DNA of 64,000 bases from an uncultured Allomuricauda sp. (lineage in GTDB: Bacteria > Bacteroidota > Bacteroidia > Flavobacteriales > Flavobacteriaceae): NCBI RefSeq assembly GCF_947499695.1, contig NZ_CANMPQ010000002.1, positions 806,001 through 870,000 of the forward strand, read 5' to 3'. A program made the position numbers and the translations under genes. Shown here piece by piece: positions 1 through 7,415 of the stretch (the first letter of the stretch is position 1; each line of letters starts with the position of its first letter). Below the pieces are notes generated by a model that was not told where the DNA came from, made no database searches, and saw nothing but the letters and a program-made list of their open reading frames with translations.

Positions 1-10
1 TTGTAAAGAT

Positions 11-403
11 TTGAACGTGCAAAGAACCGTTTGTATAATCGATGATGATATGGTATCGCAGTTTGCTACGCGATACTGTATACAGCAATACGAGGAAGAA
101 TTCAACATTCTAACCTGCGCCAGTGGTGAAGAGGGTATATCTACATGCCTTAGTCTGGTAGAAAACCAAAAGGACCTCCCAGATATCATTTTCCTGGACT
201 TGGTAATGGATGGAATGGACGGCTGGGCCTTTTTGGAAAACCTACAAAACCTGTTTAAAGAGCATGAGCTACCTAAAGTCTACGTACTTTCTGCTTTTTC
301 AAACGCCAAGGACCGTACCATTGCCAAAGAACACAAATTGGTTTCTGGGCATATCGATAAACCCCTTTCCAGAAATCGTTTGGAAATCATTTTTGCCAAA
401 TAG
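11..403 (+). CDS. Stand-alone response regulator receiver protein
   Basis: Single CheY-like receiver domain of about 130 residues with no output domain, so it probably signals by protein-protein contact. Visible are the acidic cluster Asp11-Asp13, the phospho-acceptor Asp63 in IIFLDLVMDGMDGW, Ser94 in the VLSAFS strand and Lys117 in HIDKP. The frame is open to the window edge: the first usable start is TTG at 11, but the codons before it (Cys, Lys, Asp) are also open, so the true start may lie outside the window. It sits directly upstream of tRNA-Arg and belongs to the chromosomal side of the island junction. No partner kinase is visible. Confidence 0.85.
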   Translation: MNVQRTVCIIDDDMVSQFATRYCIQQYEEEFNILTCASGEEGISTCLSLVENQKDLPDIIFLDLVMDGMDGWAFLENLQNLFKEHELPKVYVLSAFSNAKDRTIAKEHKLVSGHIDKPLSRNRLEIIFAK

Positions 404-443
404 TTTTTAAAAAAACATATTTTTGCTTTCCATTTTCTAGAAT

Positions 444-515
444 GGCCCCGTAGTTCAATGGATAGAATAGAAGTTTCCTAAACTTTAGATGCAAGTTCGA
501 TTCTTGCCGGGGCTA
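444..515 (+). tRNA. tRNA-Arg (anticodon CCT)
   Basis: A full cloverleaf can be drawn. The acceptor stem GGCCCCG (444-450) pairs with CGGGGCT (508-514), with one G-T pair. The D-arm is 453-468. The anticodon stem-loop is 470-486, with CCT at 477-479 reading AGG. The T-stem GCAAG/CTTGC encloses TTCGATT (496-502), and the discriminator base is A515. CCA is not encoded. Its 3' half is the duplicated target of an integrative element (see the repeats at 12415 and 22910). Confidence 0.96.
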
Positions 516-522
516 CTTTTTA
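500..522 (+). repeat. Putative att core, copy 1 (3' end of tRNA-Arg)
   Basis: The 23 bases covering the T-arm end, the acceptor 3' strand and the following T-run recur exactly at 22910-22932, and with two mismatches (plus one base upstream) at 12415-12438. Direct repeats of a tRNA 3' end beside a tyrosine-recombinase relic are the usual footprint of site-specific integration. Confidence 0.75.
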
Positions 523-591
523 ACATTTGAAGGGACTTCAACTATATTAAAATTAATTGATTCTAAGTCATTTAAGATTTTACGAACTCAA

Positions 592-822
592 ATGACATCA
601 TTGGAAACCAATGATTGCAGTTCACAAATTTTCAACATTTTCTATCCTATTTTGCATATACTCCAAAAGAACTTAACTTTTCACATGGCCAGACATACTT
701 TTGCTATCACTGTTACTTTGACCAATCGTGTACTCATCCAAACAATTTCCAAAATATTGAATCTTTCCATACTGACTACCAACTAGATTTCTGCGAAGGT
801 TATTGAGAGGAAGGTCTGTTCG
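592..822 (+). pseudogene. Tyrosine recombinase (integrase) remnant
   Basis: The frame from 592 contains a decayed C-terminal half of a Bacteroidota tyrosine recombinase. KNLTFHMARHTFAITVTLTN (residues about 26-45) matches the box II region with its HxxR motif (His31, Arg34), and VLIQTISKIL follows as in the family's pattern VPIETVSKMLGH. The GH is replaced by NL, a stop (TAG, 784-786) interrupts the TTQ-like segment, and downstream the same frame reads ISAKVIERKV, where the catalytic Tyr of the YAKV segment has become Ser. The N-terminal half is missing. It lies 77 bases after the tRNA, where such integrases normally sit. Confidence 0.75.
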
Positions 823-1281
823 ATTTGCAAATACATAGTTTAAGACTTGGAAAAACAATTGAATTCAAAATGTGAAAGCACTACATATTATGAGCCCCAA
901 AAAACGTTGATTTTATCGTCCCCTTAGTATATAGGATATCATGGTACCTGTTATCGTTTTACTAGGCTAAAGTTTTAATCGAAATATAATAAAGGGAATT
1001 TAAACCGCTTCATTCGATTAATATCCGTTTCTTTACTAAACCTTGCAGACTATCACGAAAATTGAGCCAGTCTTGAAATAAAAAAGAGAGCCCTCTCCAT
1101 CACCACAAAGGGCCCGGTCCAAGCTATTTTTTGAAAGTTTCAACATTCATAACCAAATGCCGTAAAGGCTGGCGTTGTACTGCTTTTGCTCTACTTTTTA
1201 CCAGAAAAGTGCTTTTATGTGTTCATAGGTCCTGTGTATGAACAACTGTTTTTTAATTGAACGAAATAAAAATTGATAGAT
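823..1281. other. Gene-poor stretch between integrase relic and bS21 operon
   Basis: There is no convincing long coding region on either strand. On the minus strand a 26-codon frame (stop at 1124-1126, no ATG/GTG/TTG start, first possible start CTG at 1202-1204) reads VKSRAKAVQRQPLRHLVMN and onward. It is followed by a weak GCCCT/AGGGC hairpin and a T-run (minus strand, 1113 down to about 1079), as if it ended a small transcript. The promoter of the following operon must lie here, but no clean TAnnTTTG box is visible. Confidence 0.35.
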
Positions 1282-1476
1282 ATGCTTATAACAAAAATAG
1301 CTCCTGGCGAGAATATTGAAAGAGCCCTGAAAAGGTATAAAAGAAAGTTTAAGAAAACACAACGTTTGAAACGAATTAAAGATATTGGAGAGTTCAAGAA
1401 AAAATCCAAACTACATAGGGATAAAGTGGCTAGAGCGGTCTATCGAGAAAAGTTTTTGAGATTAGCGGAGGATTGA
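1282..1476 (+). CDS. Divergent ribosomal protein bS21 paralogue
   Basis: 64 residues, co-linear without gaps with flavobacterial bS21. The segment GENIERALKRYKRKF (residues 9-23) is the family signature, the C-terminal half is strongly basic, and a Tyr is kept at position 54. The usual KPSV-RR segment is changed to KKSKLHR, so this is a divergent copy and the housekeeping gene must be elsewhere. ATG at 1282 gives the normal family N-terminus (MLI...); the TTG at 1273 does not. bS21 sits beside the anti-Shine-Dalgarno region on the 30S subunit, and in flavobacteria it takes part in hiding that region. First gene of an operon with an NYN protein (4-base gap) and a sigma factor. Confidence 0.85.
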   Translation: MLITKIAPGENIERALKRYKRKFKKTQRLKRIKDIGEFKKKSKLHRDKVARAVYREKFLRLAED

Positions 1477-1480
1477 TGCT

Positions 1481-2215
1481 ATGGACAAGGACCTAAACCT
1501 TGCTGTCTTGATAGATGGTGATAATATTCCCTCGAAATATGTAAAAGAGATGTTGGAGGAGATTGCTAAATATGGCAAGCCTGGCATTAAAAGAATCTAT
1601 GGAGATTGGACAAAACCCAGCTTAGGAAAATGGAAAGATGTGCTGTTGAAATATGCAATCACCCCTATACAACAGTATGGGTATACCACTGGAAAAAATG
1701 CCACGGATAGCGCAATGATAATAGATGCCATGGATATTCTCTATTCAGGAAAGGTAAATGGATTTACCTTGGTTTCCAGTGATAGTGACTTTACAAGACT
1801 TGCCATACGCTTAAGGGAAGCAGGGATGACAGTTTTCGGTATTGGGGAGAGAAAAACCCCAAATCCTTTTATTGTTGCCTGTGACAAATTCATATATCTT
1901 GAAATCTTGCAAAAAACTGAAGTTGGGGCTTCTCCAGTATCATCAAAAGATGAAAAGAACAAGGTTGATAGAATTACACCAAAGGTCGTTGACCTAATAT
2001 TGGCCACCATTGCAGATGTTGAGGATGAAGAGGGATGGGCATATCTGGGAGAAGTAGGCGCACTTTTATTAAAGAAACAACCCAATTTTGATCCAAGGAA
2101 CTATGGTTTTCGAAAGCTTACGCCATTGGTGAAGTCCATTACAAAGATTGAAATTGGACAAAGGAACAATCCAAAAGGCAATGGAAATTTAATTTATGTG
2201 AGAAGCTTAGCATGA
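1481..2215 (+). CDS. NYN domain protein with C-terminal OST-HTH/LOTUS domain
   Basis: N-terminal NYN (LabA/DUF88-type, PIN-like) domain, residues about 7-140. The acidic motif LIDGDNIP (Asp13, Asp15), the TDSAMIIDAMD helix and the SSDSDF motif supply the Asp residues that bind metal in this nuclease fold. Residues about 163-243 match an OST-HTH/LOTUS domain (TPKVVDLILATI ... YGFRKLTPLVKS), an RNA-binding module. The family is expected to be an RNase or RNA-binding factor; no target can be read from sequence. It starts 4 bases after bS21 and ends 16 bases before the sigma factor, so the three are very likely co-transcribed. Confidence 0.85.
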   Translation: MDKDLNLAVLIDGDNIPSKYVKEMLEEIAKYGKPGIKRIYGDWTKPSLGKWKDVLLKYAITPIQQYGYTTGKNATDSAMIIDAMDILYSGKVNGFTLVSSDSDFTRLAIRLREAGMTVFGIGERKTPNPFIVACDKFIYLEILQKTEVGASPVSSKDEKNKVDRITPKVVDLILATIADVEDEEGWAYLGEVGALLLKKQPNFDPRNYGFRKLTPLVKSITKIEIGQRNNPKGNGNLIYVRSLA

Positions 2216-2231
2216 TTAAACACCAAATACG

Positions 2232-3098
2232 ATGAGGCCACTATCAATAGCGAAACAAGTAACCAATAGGGAAGGTGAATCACTTAAAAGATACTTGGTT
2301 GATGTAGGCCGTATCCCAATGATTACGGAAGATGAAGAAGTTGAATTGGCAATTCTAATAAGAAAAGGAGATAATGTGGCCCTTGAAAAGTTGGTTAATT
2401 CCAATTTGAGATTCGTTATATCTGTCGCCAAACAATATCAAGGCCGGGGTATGAAATTGCTCGATTTAATAAATGAGGGAAATCTCGGATTGATTAGGGC
2501 TGCAAAACGATTTGATGAAACGCGGGGGTTTAAATTCATTTCCTATGCCGTTTGGTGGATACGACAAGGCATAATTCAGGCATTGACAGAAACCACAAGA
2601 ATGGTAAGACTACCATTGAACAAAATAAACGCGATCAATAAGATTACCAAAGCTTCCTCCAATTTTGAACAGACCCATCAACGCCTCCCATATGCTGAAG
2701 AAATCTCAGAAATAATTGATGTTTCCCTTGCCGAGGTTCAACTGTGTATGAAACATTCTATGTGGCCCATGTCAATGGATGAAACATTGAATACCGAGGG
2801 TAACGACTTTAACCTCTATGATGTTTTAAGTTCTGGCAATGCCAATAACCCAGAAACGGGTCTTATTAACGATTCATTAAGGACAGAATTGGAGGGGTTG
2901 CTCGATGTGCTTTCAGATCGTGAGGCTTACGTGATCAAAAAGTATTATGGCATTGGAACCAACAATACAATGAGAATGGAGCAAATAGCCTACCAACTAG
3001 ACCTTACAACAGAACGGATAAGACAGATCAAAACTAGGGCATTGTCCCGTTTGAGGAAGTCCTCCAAGTGCGATTTCCTTAAGGAATACTTGGAATAG
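2232..3098 (+). CDS. RpoD-type sigma-70 paralogue
   Basis: 288 residues, the same size and layout as the Bacteroidota primary sigma factor: region 1.2 (residues about 19-50), region 2 with LRFVISVAKQY and GFKFISYAVWWIRQ, region 3 (about 140-200) and region 4 with the HTH ending in TTERIRQIKTRALSRLRK. The primary factor normally reads LTRERVRQI at the recognition helix; here it is LTTERIRQI, so the first Arg, which corresponds to a -35 contact in E. coli sigma-70, is Thr. I take it as an accessory sigma factor with altered promoter choice, not the housekeeping RpoD. Alternative: a recent replaceable RpoD copy. Third gene of the bS21 operon. Confidence 0.88.
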   Translation: MRPLSIAKQVTNREGESLKRYLVDVGRIPMITEDEEVELAILIRKGDNVALEKLVNSNLRFVISVAKQYQGRGMKLLDLINEGNLGLIRAAKRFDETRGFKFISYAVWWIRQGIIQALTETTRMVRLPLNKINAINKITKASSNFEQTHQRLPYAEEISEIIDVSLAEVQLCMKHSMWPMSMDETLNTEGNDFNLYDVLSSGNANNPETGLINDSLRTELEGLLDVLSDREAYVIKKYYGIGTNNTMRMEQIAYQLDLTTERIRQIKTRALSRLRKSSKCDFLKEYLE

Positions 3099-3231
3099 GC
3101 GCTATTTCTGAATAGTTGCCTTATCAATTTTTAACCTTCCCATATCTTTTACATGTTGTACCAAGGGTTAAAAAATGACTATGGGTTCATACTGCAAAAC
3201 ACCATTTATTGACTATCTTTAAAATAAACAA

Positions 3232-3290
3232 TTTCAACTTTAATCGCTGATATCCAAGAAGATATCAGAATCCACTAATTAAAGTTGAAA
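3232..3290. repeat. Long nested inverted repeat (cruciform-like)
   Basis: Outer arms TTTCAACTTTAAT (3232-3244) and ATTAAAGTTGAAA (3278-3290) are perfectly complementary over 13 bp. Nested inside are CTGATATC (3247-3254) and GATATCAG (3261-3268), 8 bp, around a CAAGAA loop. There is no T-run after it on the plus strand, so it is not an ordinary terminator. It stands between the sigma-factor operon and an AraC gene, where it could be a dimeric-protein binding site, a structured 5' leader or a small repeat element. Confidence 0.7.
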
Positions 3291-3339
3291 AGCTCTTTTA
3301 ACTATCCAGGATTTAAGATATAAAAGTTCATTGTTTTTT

Positions 3340-3945
3340 ATGAACACTTGTTTAATGAGCTACCAAACGATTAATCCAAAAAACGTGAAATTATACATTA
3401 AATATATGGTTAGTCAACGTTGTAAAATATTGGTAGGGCAAGAACTGCAAAAACTAGACCTGAACTATGCCGTCTTAGATCTTGGAATGGTTGAAATTAT
3501 GGGGGATATAACCCAAGAAAAACGAATTCTGTTCCGGCAAAACCTTCTTAAATCGGGCCTTGAATTGTTGGACAACACCAAGAGCATCTTAATAGATCGG
3601 ATAAAGACGGCCATCATCGAAATGATTCATCATACCGATGAAATTCCGAAAACCAATTATTCTGGATATTTGAGCGGAAAACTAGGATATGACTACACCT
3701 ATTTGTCGAACACATTTTCTGAAGTGAAAGGAATCACCATACAACATTATATCATCAAACATAAAATTGAAAAAGTAAAAGAATTGTTGCTCTATGATGA
3801 GCTCAACCTAACCGAAATTGCGTATAAACTTCACTACAGCAGTCCATCCCATTTATCAAATCAATTTAAAAAAGTCACTGGTCTCACACCTTCTTTTTTC
3901 AAAAAAATGAAGAGAAAAAGACAGCAAAATTTGGAGAATCTGTGA
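3340..3945 (+). CDS. AraC-family regulator with HMA-like N-terminal domain
   Basis: The C-terminal third (residues about 105-200) is an AraC HTH pair: LSGKLGYDYTYLSNTFSEVKG and LTEIAYKLHYSSPSHLSNQFKKVTGLTP. The N-terminal about 70 residues resemble the heavy-metal-associated fold in order and spacing (KLYIKYMVSQRCKILVGQEL ... LDLGMVEI), but the first Cys of the MxCxxC motif is Ser, leaving one Cys. Such N-termini occur in small Bacteroidota AraC proteins; a metal role here is inference. ATG at 3340 or 3355 is preferable to the TTG at 3331. Genes on both sides are separated by more than 100 bases, so it is probably monocistronic. Confidence 0.75.
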   Translation: MNTCLMSYQTINPKNVKLYIKYMVSQRCKILVGQELQKLDLNYAVLDLGMVEIMGDITQEKRILFRQNLLKSGLELLDNTKSILIDRIKTAIIEMIHHTDEIPKTNYSGYLSGKLGYDYTYLSNTFSEVKGITIQHYIIKHKIEKVKELLLYDELNLTEIAYKLHYSSPSHLSNQFKKVTGLTPSFFKKMKRKRQQNLENL

Positions 3946-4053
3946 TATATGTAAGGTTTGCAACTATTTATATAGCAAAAACCCCGTGGTTCTGTCGCAT
4001 CTTTACCTACTGTCATAATTTCAATCAATTAGTATTCAAAACACAGGGAGTAA

Positions 4054-4209
4054 ATGGATTTATTTGAAAAGAACAATTCAATTTATACTATTATCATAAA
4101 ATTAGAAGATGTCTTTAGATCGGTATTTGATAAAGGAAGTCCGCAAACCGTTGTAGAGAATAAATGGGAAAAAAACTTAAAACCCATTTTAGTCAAAATC
4201 AAAAAATAA
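4054..4209 (+). CDS. Small hypothetical protein (51 aa)
   Basis: ATG-initiated frame of 51 codons (MDLFEKNNSIYTIIIKLEDV at the N-terminus), soluble, rich in Lys and Val, ending LKPILVKIKK. I do not recognise it. It is followed about 95 bases later by a strong terminator (4304-4340), which supports a transcript ending here. It could also be the stub of a larger lost gene. Confidence 0.4.
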   Translation: MDLFEKNNSIYTIIIKLEDVFRSVFDKGSPQTVVENKWEKNLKPILVKIKK

Positions 4210-4303
4210 TTAGGGTAATTACCAGAAGATAGCCCACATCCTATTAGAGAAAGAGAATTTGATTTTGTTTGTTGATATGTGCTTTTAAATTATTTGGAAG
4301 CCC

Positions 4304-4340
4304 AAAAAAGAGCAGGAACCAAAAAATACTGCTCTTTTTT
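4304..4340 (+). terminator. Rho-independent terminator, works in both directions
   Basis: Perfect 12-bp stem AAAAAAGAGCAG (4304-4315) / CTGCTCTTTTTT (4329-4340) with a 13-base loop, and A/T runs at both ends. Confidence 0.8.
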
Positions 4341-4436
4341 ACTCAAATAACTGTAGTTGATAATAGGAGCTTCCCGTAACCACCGCTTTTGCATTTCTAT
4401 TTCCTATCGATTGATGACCAACAAAAAACTAAAGCA

Positions 4437-4505
4437 ATGAGAAAATGTGCTCTATTGTTTGTTCTGCTAGTGGCCATGTTGCTATTGGCCGTTTTATTAA
4501 AATAA
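4437..4505 (+). CDS. Putative 22-residue hydrophobic peptide
   Basis: The frame MRKCALLFVLLVAMLLLAVL plus LK is a single transmembrane segment with basic ends. It lies 26 bases upstream of another tiny frame (4532). It could be a small membrane protein or chance; no antisense RNA or toxin signature can be shown. Confidence 0.3.
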   Translation: MRKCALLFVLLVAMLLLAVLLK

Positions 4506-4531
4506 TCAATATCTAATACAAAATATCTACC

Positions 4532-4648
4532 ATGTCAAAAGAAAAAGAAGGAAGAAAGAAATCAGGAAAAACAGCCCCTTCAAGTACCCCAAAAGAGAAG
4601 AAAGCTGCCAAAAAGGAAAAACGGGACGCCAAAAATAGGGCTGAGTAG
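4532..4648 (+). CDS. Small Lys/Arg-rich basic protein (38 aa)
   Basis: 38 codons from ATG, with about 17 basic residues, a Ser/Thr/Pro patch in the middle (TAPSSTP) and a tail of KAAKKEKRDAKNRAE. It is predicted to be disordered and to bind nucleic acid by charge. It ends 25 bases before the cupin gene, so the two may share a transcript. Composition and position suggest a real small gene, but I cannot name a family. Confidence 0.45.
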   Translation: MSKEKEGRKKSGKTAPSSTPKEKKAAKKEKRDAKNRAE

Positions 4649-4673
4649 TGGAACATTAACGGCCGACTTGATT

Positions 4674-5006
4674 ATGGAGAGAGGGGAATTTGAAGAATGC
4701 AAGAAGTTTAATCTGGTTGATGTATTGCAATATAGTTCCAATGCGATAGTGGTAAAAAACATAGAAATTAATACCAACTGTGTCATACAGGCCTTTGTAT
4801 TTGATTATGGTAAAGTGCAATCTTATGGGAAATCTCCTTTTATGAGATTTATTCATATCATAGAGGGCAAAGCTGAAGTTGTTATCAATGATAACTCGAC
4901 TTTCTTGCAAAAGGGAGATTCGATACTCATACCAGGACACTCTACAAGCTCAATTGAAGCGAATCATAAATTCAAAATGATCTGCACCACTATAAAAAGT
5001 GAATAA
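4674..5006 (+). CDS. Small cupin-domain protein
   Basis: About 110 residues forming one cupin barrel: motif 1 is degenerate (MRFIHIIEGKAEVVIND), and motif 2 includes LQKGDSILIPGHSTSSIEA. The metal-binding His/Glu set is incomplete, so it may be a ligand-binding rather than catalytic cupin. ATG at 4674 is chosen over the TTG at 4668. It lies 44 bases upstream of the next gene and may lead the D-amino-acid operon that follows. Confidence 0.65.
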   Translation: MERGEFEECKKFNLVDVLQYSSNAIVVKNIEINTNCVIQAFVFDYGKVQSYGKSPFMRFIHIIEGKAEVVINDNSTFLQKGDSILIPGHSTSSIEANHKFKMICTTIKSE

Positions 5007-5050
5007 GTCATCTATTTTAAAAATAAAAATCACCTTATAGGAAAGATAAA

Positions 5051-5242
5051 ATGGAGAATAGATTCAAAAAAGGAGATGTCGTCTGTGCCAAAGTAAGGCC
5101 TTCAATATCTCTAATTGTAAGATTGTATGCACGCAAAGTTTACTACTGCACCATTCAAAATGACCCTTTGGCAAATGAACTTGTCTATTTTGATAGTGAA
5201 TTGAGATCTTGTGATGCAATCCCACTAATTCAGAAAACTTAA
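5051..5242 (+). CDS. Small SH3-like hypothetical protein (63 aa)
   Basis: Starts MENRFKKGDVVCAKVRPS and continues with short alternating strands (LIVRLYARKVYYCTIQ, ELVYFDSEL), like small SH3/KOW-like proteins with a KGDVV opening. No catalytic residues are seen. It ends 11 bases before the DUF1611 gene, so it is almost certainly in the same operon; function unknown. Confidence 0.65.
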   Translation: MENRFKKGDVVCAKVRPSISLIVRLYARKVYYCTIQNDPLANELVYFDSELRSCDAIPLIQKT

Positions 5243-5253
5243 GACAACGAAAT

Positions 5254-6333
5254 ATGAAAGCGGATACATTGGTTTATTGCGAGAATGAATTTGGGAGTGT
5301 AGATGGTAAAGTAGCCAATGGACTTATTCGGCAATCGGAAAGGTACACTATTGTAGGAATTATAGATAGTTCCAAGACGGGACAAGATGCAGGCGAACAT
5401 CTTGATGGTGTAAGCAATGGAATCCCCATTTTCGAAAATATTGAGCATGCTTTGGAAGAATTAAGCACAATTCCTGAATATTTCATCTATGGTATCGCTC
5501 CGCTCAATCCATTTTTGAACAAGGAACAAAAGGAAATCATTTTTACCGCTATGAAAAGTGGGATGAACATCGTTAATGGTCTTCCCGAGTTTTTTAACGA
5601 TAACATTCAATATACCAATGTAGCGCTTAAATATGGTGTAACCATACAAGATGTAAGAAAACCACCAAAACGTGAAAATCTCCATAATTTTTCAGGACGT
5701 ATTCAAGAGGTAAAGGTTCCGATAATTACGGTAATGGGTACCGACTGTGCAGTGGGCAAAAGAACTACAGCATTGCTATTAGTAGAAGCATTGCGGAATG
5801 AAGGTCTGAACGCTGTCTTTGTGACCACTGGTCAAACAGGCTTGCTCCAGGGCTCCAAATACGGAGTGGCCATAGATGTATTAACATCGGGGTTTGCCAC
5901 TGGAGAAGTTGAAAACGCCATCTTAGATGCTTATGAGCATGAAGAACCAGATATCATTGTTGTGGAAGGCCAGGGAGCTTTAAGCCATCCAGCATTCACT
6001 TCTTCAAGTGCCATTCTTCGAGGGGCAATGCCAGATGCGATTATTATACAACACCCTCCCAAACGAAAAAGTTATTGTGACTATCCTAAAATTCCAATGT
6101 TGGACTTGGTGGACGAGATTGAAATGATAGAGATATTCTCCAAATCAACGGTCATAGCAATAACCATTAACCATGAAAACATGACCCATGTTGAAGTGAA
6201 TCACATGATAGGTCGATATGAATCAGAATTTAATTTACCTGTCACAGACGCACTACTACATGGGTGCGATAAACTGATAAAGGAGTTGATCAAAACATTT
6301 CCAGAGTTAAAAAGAGAGTCGGTGTTGGTTTGA
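5254..6333 (+). CDS. DUF1611 family protein, DgcN-like (D-glutamate N-acetyltransferase type)
   Basis: 359 residues with the two parts of the family: a Rossmann-like N-domain (about 1-150) and a P-loop domain whose Walker A is GTDCAVGKRTT (162-172). TTGQTGLLQG (191-200) and VEGQGALSHP (237-246) follow. Members studied in marine bacteria (DgcN) act in D-glutamate catabolism as N-acetyltransferases. The assignment to D-Glu is by family and by the neighbours, a PLP racemase and a D,D-dipeptidase. The start is ATG at 5254; the gene overlaps the next by 4 bases (TTGA), showing tight coupling. Usual partners such as the racemase/epimerase DgcA are replaced here by an alanine-racemase-fold enzyme. 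Confidence 0.8.
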   Translation: MKADTLVYCENEFGSVDGKVANGLIRQSERYTIVGIIDSSKTGQDAGEHLDGVSNGIPIFENIEHALEELSTIPEYFIYGIAPLNPFLNKEQKEIIFTAMKSGMNIVNGLPEFFNDNIQYTNVALKYGVTIQDVRKPPKRENLHNFSGRIQEVKVPIITVMGTDCAVGKRTTALLLVEALRNEGLNAVFVTTGQTGLLQGSKYGVAIDVLTSGFATGEVENAILDAYEHEEPDIIVVEGQGALSHPAFTSSSAILRGAMPDAIIIQHPPKRKSYCDYPKIPMLDLVDEIEMIEIFSKSTVIAITINHENMTHVEVNHMIGRYESEFNLPVTDALLHGCDKLIKELIKTFPELKRESVLV

Positions 6334-7415
6334 ATCTTCCCAGAATAGATATTGATTTAGGAAAGATTGCCCACAATGTACAACAGCTGAAAATACTATA
6401 TGGCACTAAGGGAATCAATGTAATAGGGGTTACCAAAGTCATCGGAGGGGATCCAATGATTGCTGATGTTTTAGTCAAAAATGGTATTGAAATTCTTGCA
6501 GACTCTAGAATTTCGAATATCATAAAAATGCGCAAAGCTGGTATACGGGCACAATACCTGTTATTAAGAACACCTGCGCTCAGCCAAGTAGAAGAGGTAG
6601 TAATTCATGCGCACATAAGTCTAAATTCTGAATTGGCAGTTCTAAAAAAACTTTCGGAATATGCCTTAAGAAACCATATCATACACAAGGTTGTCCTGAT
6701 GGTAGAACTTGGGGACCTTCGTGAAGGAATCATGCCCTCGAAAATGAATGCATATGTAAAAGAAGTGCTCAACTTAGAAGGTCTGGCATTGATAGGTATT
6801 GGAACAAATCTCGCATGCTTTGGCGGAATAAGTCCTGATGCAGACAAAATGAACGAGTTATCTTCGATTGCAATCCGTTTGGAAGAAAAATTCAAAATTA
6901 CCCTAGCAATGGTGTCCGGCGGAAACTCTGCGAATTACAACTGGTTTACGTCTTCAAAAGACGAGGGCAGAATAAATAGCTTGCGGTTGGGCGAATCTAT
7001 TTTTTTAGGCAGGGAAGCACTTCGTAGAAAACCGATACCAGGACTTTTTACCGATAGTTTTACTTTAATGGCCGAGGTCATCGAAGCAAAATTAAAACCA
7101 TCACAACCCTATGGAGAAGTATATCAAAATGCGAACGGCGATATTCCTGGTTTTAAGAATAAAGGCTTGATGAATAGGGCCGTTCTCGCGATTGGAACGC
7201 AGGACGTTATTATTTCAGGAATCACTCCAAAGCAAAATATAACTGTGCTGGGCGCTAGTAGTGACCATATGTTAATGGATAATTCCAAAACAAGTTTAAA
7301 AGTGGGTGATATTGTAGCGTTCAACTTGAATTATAGTGCATTATTAAGAGCGTTTAACTCTCCGCATATTACAAAAAATAGAATCGGCCTATATGAATGT
7401 GCAAGCATACTGTGA
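6330..7415 (+). CDS. PLP-dependent amino-acid racemase (alanine/ornithine racemase family)
   Basis: 361 residues with the N-terminal alanine-racemase TIM barrel: IDIDLGKIAHNVQQL (7-21), the PLP lysine Lys36 in VIGVTKVIGG, MVELGDLREG and the phosphate loop region VSGGNSANY. It follows the alanine/ornithine racemase pattern, not the housekeeping Alr pattern. The substrate is unknown; with its partners it may convert D-residues released by the dipeptidase. The only suitable start is TTG at 6330, inside the stop of the preceding gene (TTGA), and it gives a complete N-terminus. The 3' end overlaps the next gene by 23 bases. Confidence 0.8.
   Translation: MNLPRIDIDLGKIAHNVQQLKILYGTKGINVIGVTKVIGGDPMIADVLVKNGIEILADSRISNIIKMRKAGIRAQYLLLRTPALSQVEEVVIHAHISLNSELAVLKKLSEYALRNHIIHKVVLMVELGDLREGIMPSKMNAYVKEVLNLEGLALIGIGTNLACFGGISPDADKMNELSSIAIRLEEKFKITLAMVSGGNSANYNWFTSSKDEGRINSLRLGESIFLGREALRRKPIPGLFTDSFTLMAEVIEAKLKPSQPYGEVYQNANGDIPGFKNKGLMNRAVLAIGTQDVIISGITPKQNITVLGASSDHMLMDNSKTSLKVGDIVAFNLNYSALLRAFNSPHITKNRIGLYECASIL

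Noticed and set aside
1124..1204. 26-codon minus-strand frame reading VKSRAKAVQRQPLRHLVMN
   Set aside because: It has no ATG, GTG or TTG start; only CTG at 1202-1204 is available. The hairpin after it is weak. Kept as a supporting hint in the small-gene finding, not called a gene.
4437..4505. 22-residue hydrophobic peptide as a type I toxin
   Set aside because: No antisense promoter or overlapping RNA can be shown; kept only as a putative small peptide.
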